A stretch of 42,114 bases of DNA from Nitrospirota bacterium (lineage in GTDB: Bacteria > Nitrospirota > Nitrospiria > Nitrospirales > UBA8639). Below, in pieces: positions 24,575 to 33,581 of the stretch. The position numbers and the translations under genes were made by a program. The stretch is taken from assembly GCA_003695915.1 (NCBI GenBank), contig RFGF01000050.1, positions 1 to 42,114 on the forward strand, read 5' to 3'. Each line of letters starts with the position of its first letter. Position 1 is the stretch's first letter. The notes beneath the pieces were generated by a model. The model searched no databases, was not told the DNA's origin, and saw only the letters and a program-made list of their open reading frames with translations.

Positions 24575-26068
24575 ATGACGCCCAATAGTTCCGGGGCCAC
24601 CTCGCCAGCCATTGTGTGGCATCGACAGGATTTGCGATTGGCGGATCATTCTGCATTGCACCGGGTCCTGCATCTGGATCAGCCCTTTCTCCCGATCTTT
24701 GTTTGGGATGAGGCGCAGATCCCGATCGGTGCTGCCCCGCGATGGTGGCTGGCCGCCTCGCTCCGTGCGCTTCAGCAACGCTATCGCGCCCGTGGCGTTG
24801 AATTGTTGGTCTTACGAGGGGATTCACTCACGGTGCTGGATCGCCTCGTTCGACAGCTTGGTGCCTCGCGCCTTCTCTACCATCGATGCTACGAACCACA
24901 GGCGTGCGCTTTGGAAGCGGCCATTGAGTCCCGTGCTCCATCGTGGAACGTCACCGTCGAGGCATATGACGATCGTTTCTTGTTGTTACCCGAGCAAGTG
25001 CGACGACAGCGGCCTGAGCCATACCGGATATTTACGTCCTTCTGGCAGGCTTGCTGGCGGCATCGACGGGACATCGCCAACCCACTTGCTGATCCCCATT
25101 GTCTCCCCATAGCCGCACTGCCTTCTGCACTCAGCCTTGAGCACATGAAGCTGGATCCGCTTGTAGAGGCGTCTCCACTTCAAGAGGCCCCATTCCAAGA
25201 AGAACCATGGATGCCGGGCGAAGATGGAGCCCATCAACGTCTCACACAATTTCTTTGTGACTCGCTCGCACAGTATCCGATGCGACGCGATCGGCCGTCG
25301 ATCGATGGCACCTCGCGACTATCCCCGCATCTTCACTTTGGAGAGATCACGCCGAGGCAGGTGTGGCATGCCGTTCTGCCTGAGGAGGCAAGCGGACCGT
25401 GGGCCAGAGCCTCGCGCGGGGCGCTGGCTTTTCTCCGGCAGTTGGGATGGCGGGAATTCGCTTTGCATACGTTAACCATCTGTCCACAAATGGGCGAACA
25501 CCCGATGCGCACGGTGTATGACCGCATTCCCTGGCTCAACGACGCTGCCATGCTGATGCGGTGGCAAGAAGGTCGCACAGGGTATCCCTTGGTTGATGCC
25601 GGGATGCGTCAACTCCGTCGAACTGGCTGGCTGCCCAATCGAGTCCGAATGGTCACTGCATCGTTTTTGGTCAAACATCTGCTCATCGATTGGCGCCAAG
25701 GCGCACAGTGGTTTCTCCAAATGTTGGTCGATGCGGATCTCGCCAACAATGCGTTGGGCTGGCAATGGGTGACCGGATATGGCTTCGATGCCGTTCCTGC
25801 GTTCCGCATCTTCAATCCTGTGCGTCAGTCGATGCTCCACGATCCGGATGGGACGTATATCCGTCGGTGGGTGCCTGAACTGGCCTCGCTGCCGGCCCCA
25901 CAGATTCATGAGCCCTGGACATGCGCGATGGACACCGGCAAGACAAGCCCGACTCGTCGTCATGGAGCATACCCGAGCCCTTGTGTAGATCTGGCGATGG
26001 CCAGGGAACGTGCGCTGTACACGTATGCGCAGGTTGTCTCGCGCAGCAGGATAAGGCAGGGACCATGA
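24575..26068 (+). CDS. Deoxyribodipyrimidine photolyase (cryptochrome/photolyase family)
   Basis: A flavoprotein that repairs UV pyrimidine dimers with blue light. The N-terminal antenna domain begins IVWHRQDLRLADHSALHRVL. The C-terminal FAD domain is complete: GRTGYPLVDAGMRQL, then TGWLPNRVRMVTASFLVKHL, IDWRQGAQWF, and NNALGWQWVTGYGFDAVP followed by FRIFNP. These fit a class I-like bacterial photolyase; the substrate (CPD or 6-4) cannot be told for certain. The ATG at 24575 is used; the GTG at 24569 sits nearer the GAGGGG site and would add two residues. Its stop overlaps the DUF523-DUF1722 gene by 4 bp, an arrangement seen in many bacteria (compare ybgA-phr in E. coli). Confidence 0.94.
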   Translation: MTPNSSGATSPAIVWHRQDLRLADHSALHRVLHLDQPFLPIFVWDEAQIPIGAAPRWWLAASLRALQQRYRARGVELLVLRGDSLTVLDRLVRQLGASRLLYHRCYEPQACALEAAIESRAPSWNVTVEAYDDRFLLLPEQVRRQRPEPYRIFTSFWQACWRHRRDIANPLADPHCLPIAALPSALSLEHMKLDPLVEASPLQEAPFQEEPWMPGEDGAHQRLTQFLCDSLAQYPMRRDRPSIDGTSRLSPHLHFGEITPRQVWHAVLPEEASGPWARASRGALAFLRQLGWREFALHTLTICPQMGEHPMRTVYDRIPWLNDAAMLMRWQEGRTGYPLVDAGMRQLRRTGWLPNRVRMVTASFLVKHLLIDWRQGAQWFLQMLVDADLANNALGWQWVTGYGFDAVPAFRIFNPVRQSMLHDPDGTYIRRWVPELASLPAPQIHEPWTCAMDTGKTSPTRRHGAYPSPCVDLAMARERALYTYAQVVSRSRIRQGP

Positions 26069-27096
26069 ATCGGCGTCGATCATCGGCTTCGGACAAGATT
26101 CGCGAGCGACGATCGCTGCTCGGAGAGCATGACGTGACGATACCATCCCAGAAGCCCGGACCGTTTCCGCGGGTGGCGGTGAGCCGCTGCCTGTTGGGAG
26201 AGACTGTCCGCTATGACGGAGGGCATAAACGAAACCGTCTTCTGACGGATCGCTTGTCCTGTGGTATCGAATGGATTCCCCTGTGCCCGGAAGTCGAAGC
26301 CGGACTGTCCGTCCCCCGCGAGCCGATGCATTTGGTTGGGTCGACAAAAGCGCCCCGCATGGTAGGCGTTCAATCCGGTATGGATCTGACGCAAGCAATC
26401 ACGACATGGGCTCGTGATCGGATGCGCAGACTCGCTCGCGAAGGTGTGGACGGATTCGTTCTCAAAAAGGGATCGCCGAGTTGCGGACTTCGCGGGATAC
26501 CGCTCTATCAACCGGAAGGACCGCCGCGAAGATCCGGAATCGGGCTCTTTGCAGCGGCGTGTCTTCAGGCGTTTCCGTCAGTCCCTGCCGAAGATGAAGG
26601 GCGGTTGAACGACACGGATCTGCTCGAACGGTTTCTCATTCGGGTCTTCGCCCATTACCGTTGGCGGCAATTGCAGGCCGGACTCGTGACCCGTGATGCG
26701 TTGATTCGATTCCATACGCGCTATAAATATCTCCTGTTGGCGCACAGCCCGGATCACTATCGTCGACTGGGCCGGCTGATCGCCGATTCCAAATCGTTGC
26801 CGCTCCCAACCGTCGTTCGCATCTATGGGCATATGGTGATGGATGCGCTCGCCAGGCGCGCAACGGTCAACCGGCACTTCAATGTCCTTCAGCATGCCAT
26901 GGGATATCTGGTCCATCGGCTCACAGCCGCGGAGCGTCGTGCACTGCACGATCGACTCGAAGACTATCGGTCGGGTTCGATCCCTGTATCGGTCCCACGT
27001 GCTCTGATCCATCATTATGCCCGCACGGTGCCCATCCCGTATCTTCTCGCTCAATATTATTTCGAGCCGTATCCACGCCAATTACAGTCTGCCTGA
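26065..27096 (+). CDS. DUF523-DUF1722 protein
   Basis: A 343-residue protein. The N-terminal DUF523 part holds VAVSRCLLGETVRYDGGHKR, PLCPEVEAGLSVPREPM and LKKGSPSCG, with cysteines placed as in that family. The C-terminal DUF1722 part (YbgA-like) follows from about residue 205: ERFLIRVFAHYRW, RFHTRYKYLLLAHSPDHYR, NVLQHAMGYL and LIHHYARTVPIPYLLAQYYF. Its biochemical role is not established. It is repeatedly found next to photolyases and in light-responsive regulons, matching this place. The ATG at 26065 overlaps the photolyase stop (ATGA), so translation is coupled; the longer frame upstream lies inside the photolyase gene. Confidence 0.9.
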   Translation: MNRRRSSASDKIRERRSLLGEHDVTIPSQKPGPFPRVAVSRCLLGETVRYDGGHKRNRLLTDRLSCGIEWIPLCPEVEAGLSVPREPMHLVGSTKAPRMVGVQSGMDLTQAITTWARDRMRRLAREGVDGFVLKKGSPSCGLRGIPLYQPEGPPRRSGIGLFAAACLQAFPSVPAEDEGRLNDTDLLERFLIRVFAHYRWRQLQAGLVTRDALIRFHTRYKYLLLAHSPDHYRRLGRLIADSKSLPLPTVVRIYGHMVMDALARRATVNRHFNVLQHAMGYLVHRLTAAERRALHDRLEDYRSGSIPVSVPRALIHHYARTVPIPYLLAQYYFEPYPRQLQSA

Positions 27097-27321
27097 TCCT
27101 CACGACCGCTGCCGCCACGCCTGGGCCGTCTTCATCTGTCTTGCCTAGGCCGATTCTGCCGAGTTCACGCACGTTTTTCTTCCTCGTCATCGCTCCGTAA
27201 CACGACGGTTGTAGGGTGGAGCTAGACAGACACGATGATGGATGTCCATCGACGTGTGGTCATACTAAGCCTTGTCGGTTTCAGCTTTCACGGATGTTTC
27301 ATCAACAGAAAGGAGTGTGAG

Positions 27322-28689
27322 ATGGTTCTGGTTCGTGCATGCATGTGCTTGTTGGTGCTCACGATGATGGTGGCCGGGAAGCCTGGGAACGGGTATGCCG
27401 GAGACATCATCGCCGATGTCTTGCGCGAAAAAGGCGTCATTACCAAAGAAGATTGGATCCGCATTCAGGCTGCCAGGGAGAAGGAAGAGGCGGAGACCCA
27501 AGAAAAACTGAAACAAGAATTTCCGGTCAAAGTGGGGTGGGGCAAAAAAGGCTTTACCGTGGAGACGCTCGATGGCAAATGGAAGACCGCGCTCCAATGG
27601 CGATTCCAAGGACGGTGGACCTATCCGGAACGCTCGGACCCTCGCGATGGCGCAGCATTTTCCGACAATCCGGAAAGCACGTTCGAGCTGCGGCGAGTCC
27701 GAATGAAGATCGGCGGACACGGGTACCGTCCATGGATCAAATATTATTTTGAATTGGATCTACAGCCTACTCGAGATGATGACGATGATCCAGCATCGAG
27801 TTCAACGAGACTGCTCGACTGGCGCATTACGATAGAACGGTTCAGTTGGCTCCAACTGCGCGTTGGTCAGTGGAAAATCAATTATAACCGAGAGCGGGTG
27901 GACTCCTCCGGTAAGCAGCAGTTCGTCGAGCGGTCGATCGTGAACCGTCTCTTTACGATCGATCGGCAGATGGGTGCCATGATTTACGGACACCTGTTTC
28001 CCGGGACGATGGTCGATTCCTGGTATTTTGCCGGCGTATTTACTGGAGAAGGCCGTGCCGTGAGTAACGATGATGACAACATGATGTGGATGGGCCGGTT
28101 CCAATGGAATTTTCTCGGTCGAGACCTCAAATTTTCGCAAAGCGATGTCGAATATCACGAACAGCCGGCCGCCAGCATCGCCGGCGGTGTGTATACGACG
28201 ATCGGGAAATGTACGCGATGGTCATCGAGCGGTTGCGGCAACTTGAGCGGGTTCACCTCGCCATCGGCTGCATCAGATGGCCAGTTTCGTGTGGATGGGA
28301 TCGTCGAAGAAGCGGCCTTCAAGTGGCGGGGATTTTCGTTTCAACATGAATTTCATTGGAAACAGGTCAAAGATAGCCGCATCGCGGAAGGGGCACCGGG
28401 CCATCGGTCGAATCTTTTTGGATCCTATACGCAGGTGGGCTATTTCTTCCACGATCTTCTCCCCGTTATTCCCAAACCGCTGGAAACGGCGTTTCGGTAT
28501 GCCTTTGTGGATCCCAATATTGCAGCTTCCGGCGATTTCCGCCAGGAATTCACGGGAGCCTTCAACTGGTTTTTCGCCGGACATCGAAACAAGCTGACTT
28601 TGGATGTCTCCCATCTCACGCTCGATCAGGTTGTCGGAAACGATTTGACCGAACAACGCATCAGGCTCCAGTGGGATGTGTCGTTTTAA
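27322..28689 (+). CDS. OprO/OprP-family outer-membrane porin
   Basis: A 455-residue porin of the phosphate-selective OprO/P group (family assignment; selectivity unproven). A signal peptide (MCLLVLTMMVAG) is cleaved near residue 25-28. A short helical coil (KEEAETQEKLKQEF) precedes the barrel. Barrel strands with alternating aromatic residues run to the terminal VSF, whose final Phe is the usual outer-membrane assembly signal. Landmarks are FELRRVRMKIGGHG, WIKYYFELDLQ and RVGQWKINYNRERV. AAGGAG at 27310-27315 selects the ATG at 27322 over an earlier in-frame one at 27235. Two cysteines in one loop (CTRWSSSGC) could form a disulphide. Confidence 0.9.
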   Translation: MVLVRACMCLLVLTMMVAGKPGNGYAGDIIADVLREKGVITKEDWIRIQAAREKEEAETQEKLKQEFPVKVGWGKKGFTVETLDGKWKTALQWRFQGRWTYPERSDPRDGAAFSDNPESTFELRRVRMKIGGHGYRPWIKYYFELDLQPTRDDDDDPASSSTRLLDWRITIERFSWLQLRVGQWKINYNRERVDSSGKQQFVERSIVNRLFTIDRQMGAMIYGHLFPGTMVDSWYFAGVFTGEGRAVSNDDDNMMWMGRFQWNFLGRDLKFSQSDVEYHEQPAASIAGGVYTTIGKCTRWSSSGCGNLSGFTSPSAASDGQFRVDGIVEEAAFKWRGFSFQHEFHWKQVKDSRIAEGAPGHRSNLFGSYTQVGYFFHDLLPVIPKPLETAFRYAFVDPNIAASGDFRQEFTGAFNWFFAGHRNKLTLDVSHLTLDQVVGNDLTEQRIRLQWDVSF

Positions 28690-28736
28690 CACATCGTTGG
28701 GGTCCTCTCCTCGGCCTTCCTCGGTCGAGTGTCTCG

Positions 28737-28763
28737 AAGCCGATCCGGAAGATGGATCGGCTT
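28737..28763. terminator. Hairpin between convergent genes (likely two-way terminator)
   Basis: A perfect 10-bp stem AAGCCGATCC/GGATCGGCTT with a 7-base loop lies between the porin stop (28689) and the end of the minus-strand gene (28773). A TTTT follows on the plus side after a short spacer. Confidence 0.65.
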
Positions 28764-28772
28764 TCGCGTGTT

Positions 28773-29414
28773 TTACGGAGAGGCATATCGGACACCGACC
28801 ACCCAGTCGGTCGAGACCGGCAGGTCGAATGGAGGGTCGGTCAGCGGAGGAGCCATCGCATTCGGTCGTTCGAACGACACGCGGCCCGGTTGAGGGGCGA
28901 TCGGTTCGAGCGGGCGGAGACGATAGGGGGCGTCGTACTGTTCGTTGTCCTGCCAAATCGGTCGCTTCACTCGGTAGTTACTGAGGATGAGATAGAGGAA
29001 CTCGTCTTGAACGAACATGCCGCCGGACGTAATTGCGCGGAAATCTTCGTCGATGTCCTGGGATTCGAAGAACGTCACGAGTTCTTCCGGGGTCGCTTGC
29101 GACAGGCCTCGAGCCGCTGCATGTGCCAATGCTTTGGCTTCTCCCTCGGCAAAAGCGAGATGTCGCGTGCCGGATGACGAAAAAGGTGTGGTGGGAATCT
29201 CCACGATGATGCCGCGCAGAATCTGCTCGATGGTGTCGGCGTTCACTGTCGCGGGATGCGAGAATCCTCGATTCGGATCGGCCAATTCCACAGCTTGCAA
29301 GCGCACGACCCGGTCAGGACTGTCCTCGATGGTGACCGTGAATGGGCGTGGCGTTTCGCACGCTTCGCTGATGAGGCACAGGACAAGCACCATGATGCCT
29401 TGTTGGAGTCGCAT
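28773..29414 (-). CDS. Exported protein of unknown function, possible lipoprotein
   Basis: A 213-residue protein with a hydrophobic signal (GIMVLVLCLISEAC); the cysteine at about residue 19 could be lipidated, though the SEAC lipobox is imperfect. The rest is soluble, with no cysteine-rich or repeat structure: DRVVRLQAVELADP, LAFAEGEAKALAHAAARGLS and FVQDEFLYLILSNYRVKRPI are the most regular parts. GGGAGGA before the ATG at 29412-29414 supports this start over the longer frame. It is divergent from the CBS gene and convergent with the porin. I do not recognise a family. Confidence 0.75.
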   Translation of the reverse strand: MRLQQGIMVLVLCLISEACETPRPFTVTIEDSPDRVVRLQAVELADPNRGFSHPATVNADTIEQILRGIIVEIPTTPFSSSGTRHLAFAEGEAKALAHAAARGLSQATPEELVTFFESQDIDEDFRAITSGGMFVQDEFLYLILSNYRVKRPIWQDNEQYDAPYRLRPLEPIAPQPGRVSFERPNAMAPPLTDPPFDLPVSTDWVVGVRYASP

Positions 29415-29637
29415 AATCCTCCCCTTTCTCGTACAGATATCCGAATATCCCTTTATCCCTTGTGTACGCTCGTACCGTTGGCAGCGCGCAGATTGGATCG
29501 CGACAGCTCTTTCACGGCAGCAAAGGGAACGCACATTTTACAAGGGTGCAATCTCTCCGTCACCAGCATGTCATCAAGAACATGTAGAGTGAATCTCGAC
29601 GATCGCAATAGTATCCAATTCGTGAAAGGAGTGTCGT

Positions 29638-30021
29638 ATGGTTCTCGTGTCAAGTTGTATGCAGAAGGATCTTGCTTGGATCGGGCCCAATCTCCCGGTT
29701 TCGACAGCTGCCTCGATTATGCGATGCCGTGGTGTGGGAAGTCTGGTAGTCATGCAGGACGGACGCATGATCGGCATTGTGACGGAACGCGATATCGTTC
29801 ACAAAGTCATAGCGCTTCATCGAATTCCCGAATGGACGCGCGTGGCGGCTATTATGAGCCGGTCGGTGGTGTCGATTGCGTCGTCTCGCTCGCTTTATGA
29901 AGCCGCGGATCTCATGAGTCGAGCCCGTATCCGGCATTTGCCGGTCGAAGAGGCTGATGGCGTCGTGGGGATTTTTTCGGCAAGAGATCTCCTTCGTCCT
30001 TTGGCGATCGACGATCTGTGA
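29638..30021 (+). CDS. CBS-domain pair protein
   Basis: A 127-residue protein made almost wholly of two CBS domains (a Bateman module), which in other proteins bind adenine nucleotides and report on energy state. The first runs from about residue 8 to 60 (AASIMRCRGVGSLVVMQDGR, MIGIVTERDIVHKVI) and the second from about 70 to 122 (YEAADLMSRARIRHLPV, GVVGIFSARDLLRPL). AAAGGAG before the ATG supports the start. It has no fused effector domain, so it must act on another protein. No neighbour indicates which. Confidence 0.92.
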   Translation: MVLVSSCMQKDLAWIGPNLPVSTAASIMRCRGVGSLVVMQDGRMIGIVTERDIVHKVIALHRIPEWTRVAAIMSRSVVSIASSRSLYEAADLMSRARIRHLPVEEADGVVGIFSARDLLRPLAIDDL

Positions 30022-30482
30022 GCGTGACGATGATCACGGTAAGTCACGATCGAGTAGAAATGCTCCAATGAGCGAATCGTTCGGTTCGCGAGCGATGCTG
30101 TTTGGCAGAGTGTGCTGTTCCGTTGGTGTGACATGGCTTGCTGAACATTGGCGTAGCGGTTCGGTCTTCGAAGACCAACGGAAGCTACAGGACGTGTAGC
30201 TGAACATCCCTGCTGCTTCAATCGACAGGCTGATGGTTTATGCTCAATCGATATCGACAGGATATTCTCGGCTCTTGCGTGGAGGTATAAAAAAAGACTG
30301 AAAGAAGCAGGGGAGAGAGAGAAGAAAACGCGAGCAAGAAGAAGAACGAAAGGTGTTCAGCAGGCGTCGAGTCGATAACAACACAGGAGCGCGAGAAGTT
30401 CATTCTATTGAAAAAGAGCTCCTGGGGTGTTGCCAGAGGCGCTGTTCTGCTTGTTCAGGGCTGGGCAAATCAATCGAAGCAC
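30022..30482. other. Gap with palindromes and a purine-rich tract
   Basis: No supported gene. It holds a perfect 14-bp palindrome GGTCTTCGAAGACC (30163-30176). An outer 7-bp pair CGTTGGT/ACCAACG (30121-30127 and 30174-30180) overlaps it, so the two are alternative pairings. An inverted repeat AGCTACA/TGTAGCT lies at 30183-30201. From about 30285 to 30355 the plus strand is almost all purine. A structured RNA is possible but unproven. Confidence 0.4.
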
Positions 30483-30513
30483 GAAGAGGATGGGTCGTAC
30501 GCCCATCCTCTTC
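30483..30513. terminator. Strong hairpin beyond the 3' end of the Pal-like gene
   Basis: A perfect 12-bp stem GAAGAGGATGGG/CCCATCCTCTTC with a 7-base loop, 37 bp past the stop of the minus-strand gene. No good T run follows on the minus side; TGTTGTT follows on the plus side. Direction is uncertain. Confidence 0.5.
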
Positions 30514-30549
30514 TGTTGTTATAGAAAAGCAGGTAGGTGATCGATCGAG

Positions 30550-31785
30550 TTACTGGGTCACGACAAAATGCCCACGCCGGTTCTGCTGATAGCAGGTTTC
30601 TGTGGGCGCCGTGCAAAACGGTCGTTCTTCGCCGTACGAGACTACGCTAATTCTATTGGGCTCCACGCCAAGATCGACCAAATAAGCTTTTACCGCTTCT
30701 GCCCGCTTTTTGCCGAGCACCAAGTTGTAATCCTGGGTTCCGCGGGCATCGCAATGCCCTTCGATCGTGACGGTGACGTCAGAATTGACTTTGAGCCAAT
30801 GCGCGTCTGCCTCGAGGGCATGCTTTCCTCTTTCCGTGATTTGCCAACTGTCAAAGTCGAAATAAATGTCTTCGATGGCGCTAGTCTGCATCGAGGTTGC
30901 AGGAGCAAAGCCGAGATTATGCGATTGGACGCTTGGCTGAGGGAATCCGTGTGTGCCAGAGCCCTCCTGCTCATAATTTTCAGGCAGGTTGGAAGGGTAG
31001 GTGGGACTGACTTTAGCGATCATTGTGCCTTCGTCTACGCGCTCGAGTAGTAGGGCTTCGTCCGATCGGTCATCACGCAGATATCCCTGCGGCCACGTTT
31101 CAGGATCAGGATAGATGAGGTCACCCTTTTGACCGGTGGATCCGGGAGCTGGGCTTGGCCCTGAACTATAGCCTGAGGCTCCAAGATTATCAGATTTACC
31201 GTCTCTGTATTCCCACACGCGATCTTCATAATAGACCGATTCGGAACTCGCGTGTTCTCCATGGCGGGGGAAGGTTTTTCGATCCGTTGACATTTCTGAC
31301 TCTCCTAAATAGGCGCGAGCCCAATCCTCGGGACTTGGATTTATAGATTCTATGGGTTCACCTGATCCAAACCCTGTCACAGGCCCGTGTGTAGTGCTCG
31401 ATCCTTCGATGCCTTCATACGCATGGCTGTACTGTGCCCCTTGTTGAAACGACTCCCCGTGTGGTTGGAAGAAGTGGATTCCGGAATATGGGACATGTTC
31501 TGAATATCCCTGCGACGGATGGGCCACGAACGGTGCATCCGGCCATGATGGAGCCGTTGACGACAGAGCGCCGGGATCGACGGTTTCCCCGCTATATGGA
31601 AAAGTTCGGCTCTTCGATGCGCGTATGGGAGAAGCGTTAACGGATTCTTCGCTGGAAACTGATCGACTGCTTTTCTGAGGGGATCCTTCGGAATGTGTCT
31701 GATAACGGACCGTGTGAGAGCTACAGCCAGATGCTACTAGACAACAGGCAAGAGCTAATCCTATCGCACGTTTGGATCTGTTCAT
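30550..31785 (-). CDS. Long Pal-like OmpA-domain lipoprotein
   Basis: A 411-residue lipoprotein. The signal ends LVASGCSS, so lipidation at the cysteine (about residue 21) is likely. Residues about 305-410 are a Pal/OmpA peptidoglycan-binding domain very like Pal: IYFDFDSWQITERGKHALE, VTIEGHCDARGTQDYNLVLG, KKRAEAVKAYLVDLGV and ISVVSYGEERP. Between lie about 280 residues rich in Ser, Gly, Pro and Tyr, predicted disordered. Ordinary Pal has about 170 residues in all, so this form is unusually long. GGAGG before the ATG at 31783-31785 supports the start. No tol genes are nearby, so it is probably a paralogue and not the Tol-linked Pal. Confidence 0.85.
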   Translation of the reverse strand: MNRSKRAIGLALACCLVASGCSSHTVRYQTHSEGSPQKSSRSVSSEESVNASPIRASKSRTFPYSGETVDPGALSSTAPSWPDAPFVAHPSQGYSEHVPYSGIHFFQPHGESFQQGAQYSHAYEGIEGSSTTHGPVTGFGSGEPIESINPSPEDWARAYLGESEMSTDRKTFPRHGEHASSESVYYEDRVWEYRDGKSDNLGASGYSSGPSPAPGSTGQKGDLIYPDPETWPQGYLRDDRSDEALLLERVDEGTMIAKVSPTYPSNLPENYEQEGSGTHGFPQPSVQSHNLGFAPATSMQTSAIEDIYFDFDSWQITERGKHALEADAHWLKVNSDVTVTIEGHCDARGTQDYNLVLGKKRAEAVKAYLVDLGVEPNRISVVSYGEERPFCTAPTETCYQQNRRGHFVVTQ

Positions 31786-32252
31786 AATCGCCTCCTTCAG
31801 GAAAGGGAACTCCATGCTTGAGTATTCGAAGGTTGTTGTCTCGTCATGAAGCCTCTAAGGTGTTTCATCATGCATGCGTGAGTGAAACGCATAGGATCGG
31901 GTCTTTTTGAGGCTATGACCGTAATGAACGAATGTGTCTTGTGACGATGCGATCGAATTCCCCTCTGGCGCGTTCAAAGTCACAGGTTAGTGCCTATATG
32001 GCTGCAGTATCGGAAATCAGCGTGGAAACTTAATATTTTCTACAGGTTGGCGTTCGTTATCTTGCATGAGCAGGATGGAAGACAAACGGACACGGTGAAT
32101 CGATTCTGCGCAGGAGAATAGGCGATCAGGAGGCATTGGTCGGAAAGGCATGACGACGTGAAGGCAGGGAAGAAGGAAAGGATAAAAACTACGGTTGTCG
32201 TAATACGCTGATCCGGATGGACGATCGTTCTGGGTCGTGCTGGAATGCGCGA
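31786..32252. other. Gap between the Pal-like and epimerase genes
   Basis: No supported gene. Both flanking genes are on the minus strand. The stretch should contain the Pal-gene promoter, but I could not pick convincing hexamers. Confidence 0.4.
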
Positions 32253-33296
32253 TTAAATATTGGTTTTGTGTTCGGAATCAGATTGCTGCTGAAGCACAGC
32301 CGTTTGATACCATTCCCAGAATTTTTTGACGCCTTCCCGAACGGAAACCGTGGGACGATAGCCGAGCAAGTCCTGGGTCTTGGAAATGTCAGCGAAAGTA
32401 TATGGGATGTCCGCATCCAACATGGGTGCCGGTTGGAGATGGGCGGGTCGTCCTGCTAATTCTTCGATATATTTCACAAAATCCGCGAGGAGCACGGGTT
32501 CGCCTCGTCCTAGATTGACGATTTCGTACCCTAAAGGATGGTCCACGGCGGCGACTACGCCGCTCACGATGTCCGCGACATAGGTCCAATCGCGGTGCAT
32601 GTGACCGGAGTTATAAAGTGGAACTGGGGTACCCATGAAGATATTGTCGAGGACTTTGTACGCCATCATATCTGGACGACCTCGTGGACCGTAGACGGTA
32701 AAAAACCGCAAGGCCGTGAAATCGAGTCCATAGAGATGATGATAGGTATATCCCAATAATTCAGCTGCGCGCTTACTGGAGGCATAAGGAGCTAGTGGGC
32801 GATCGCAAGGATCTTCAGGAACAAAGGGGATTCGTGTGGTGTTTCCATAAACCGATGAGGTGGAGGCAAAGACGAAGTTGGGTTTGCGTTCGCGTCGACT
32901 TTGTGCTCCCTGTCGGTTGACAGCAGCATCCAGCAGCCTCAGCGTTCCGGTTACATTGACATCATAATACAGGTAGGGATCTTCGATGGACACGCGCACG
33001 CCGGCCATGGCGGCAAGATGAACCACTGCATCGAACGGATGGGTGCTGAATAAATCAGCAACGAGGGTCTGATCGCGAATGTCGCCTTCGATAAAATGAA
33101 ACGCGTCGCTTCTTCCCAAACGTGCTGCGTGTTCAGCTACTTCGCGAAGATTGCTGCGCTTCCGGTTCGGATCATAATACGGATTGAGATTGTCTAGCCC
33201 CACCACGCGATCCCCGCGAGCGACGAGTGCATCGACTGTGTGGCTCCCAATAAATCCGGCGGCTCCCGTAACAAGAATGTGCTTGGACACGTTCAT
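32253..33296 (-). CDS. NAD-dependent sugar epimerase, UDP-glucuronate 4-epimerase type
   Basis: A 347-residue short-chain (extended SDR) enzyme. The NAD motif TGAAGFIGSH is near residue 10, the catalytic YASSK near residue 165, with STSSVYGN before it and GPRGRPDMM after it. HPFDAVVHLAAMAGVR and HRDWTYVADIVSG are typical of UDP-glucuronate 4-epimerases, which make UDP-galacturonate for surface polysaccharides; related UDP-hexose epimerases cannot be excluded. The ATG at 33294-33296 is chosen from homology; GAGGAG sits directly against it, closer than usual, so a start at 33309-33311 is possible. It stands alone, with no glycosyltransferases nearby. Confidence 0.87.
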   Translation of the reverse strand: MNVSKHILVTGAAGFIGSHTVDALVARGDRVVGLDNLNPYYDPNRKRSNLREVAEHAARLGRSDAFHFIEGDIRDQTLVADLFSTHPFDAVVHLAAMAGVRVSIEDPYLYYDVNVTGTLRLLDAAVNRQGAQSRRERKPNFVFASTSSVYGNTTRIPFVPEDPCDRPLAPYASSKRAAELLGYTYHHLYGLDFTALRFFTVYGPRGRPDMMAYKVLDNIFMGTPVPLYNSGHMHRDWTYVADIVSGVVAAVDHPLGYEIVNLGRGEPVLLADFVKYIEELAGRPAHLQPAPMLDADIPYTFADISKTQDLLGYRPTVSVREGVKKFWEWYQTAVLQQQSDSEHKTNI

Positions 33297-33581
33297 CTCC
33301 TCATTGTTCATTGGTGGATATACAGTTTGGTTGGGCAAGCCGTACCTTAGCATACTTTCTCTCGAGATGTAGCACCGGGTTTTCGGCAAGGACGACGAGG
33401 TTGCAGTTTTCCTGCAATTTCACAATGAATGGCGGACGGTGCTTGAGTTTCATTTTTTATTTTTCGGCTAGCCTGGGCCAGCCTTAACGGACCATCATGC
33501 GCATATCCTGCTTCAAGAGGTGCAGAATCGGCGAACATTTTCTTGTGAGGACTGCGGAAGGCTGCTACAATTCAGTTCGTG

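Noticed and set aside
23431-24612. 393-codon minus-strand open frame
   Set aside because: Antisense to the second SUMF1 gene and its neighbour; no protein-like features.
30218-30403. 61-codon minus-strand frame with a hydrophobic stretch
   Set aside because: The hydrophobicity comes from translating a pyrimidine-rich tract; no start signal.
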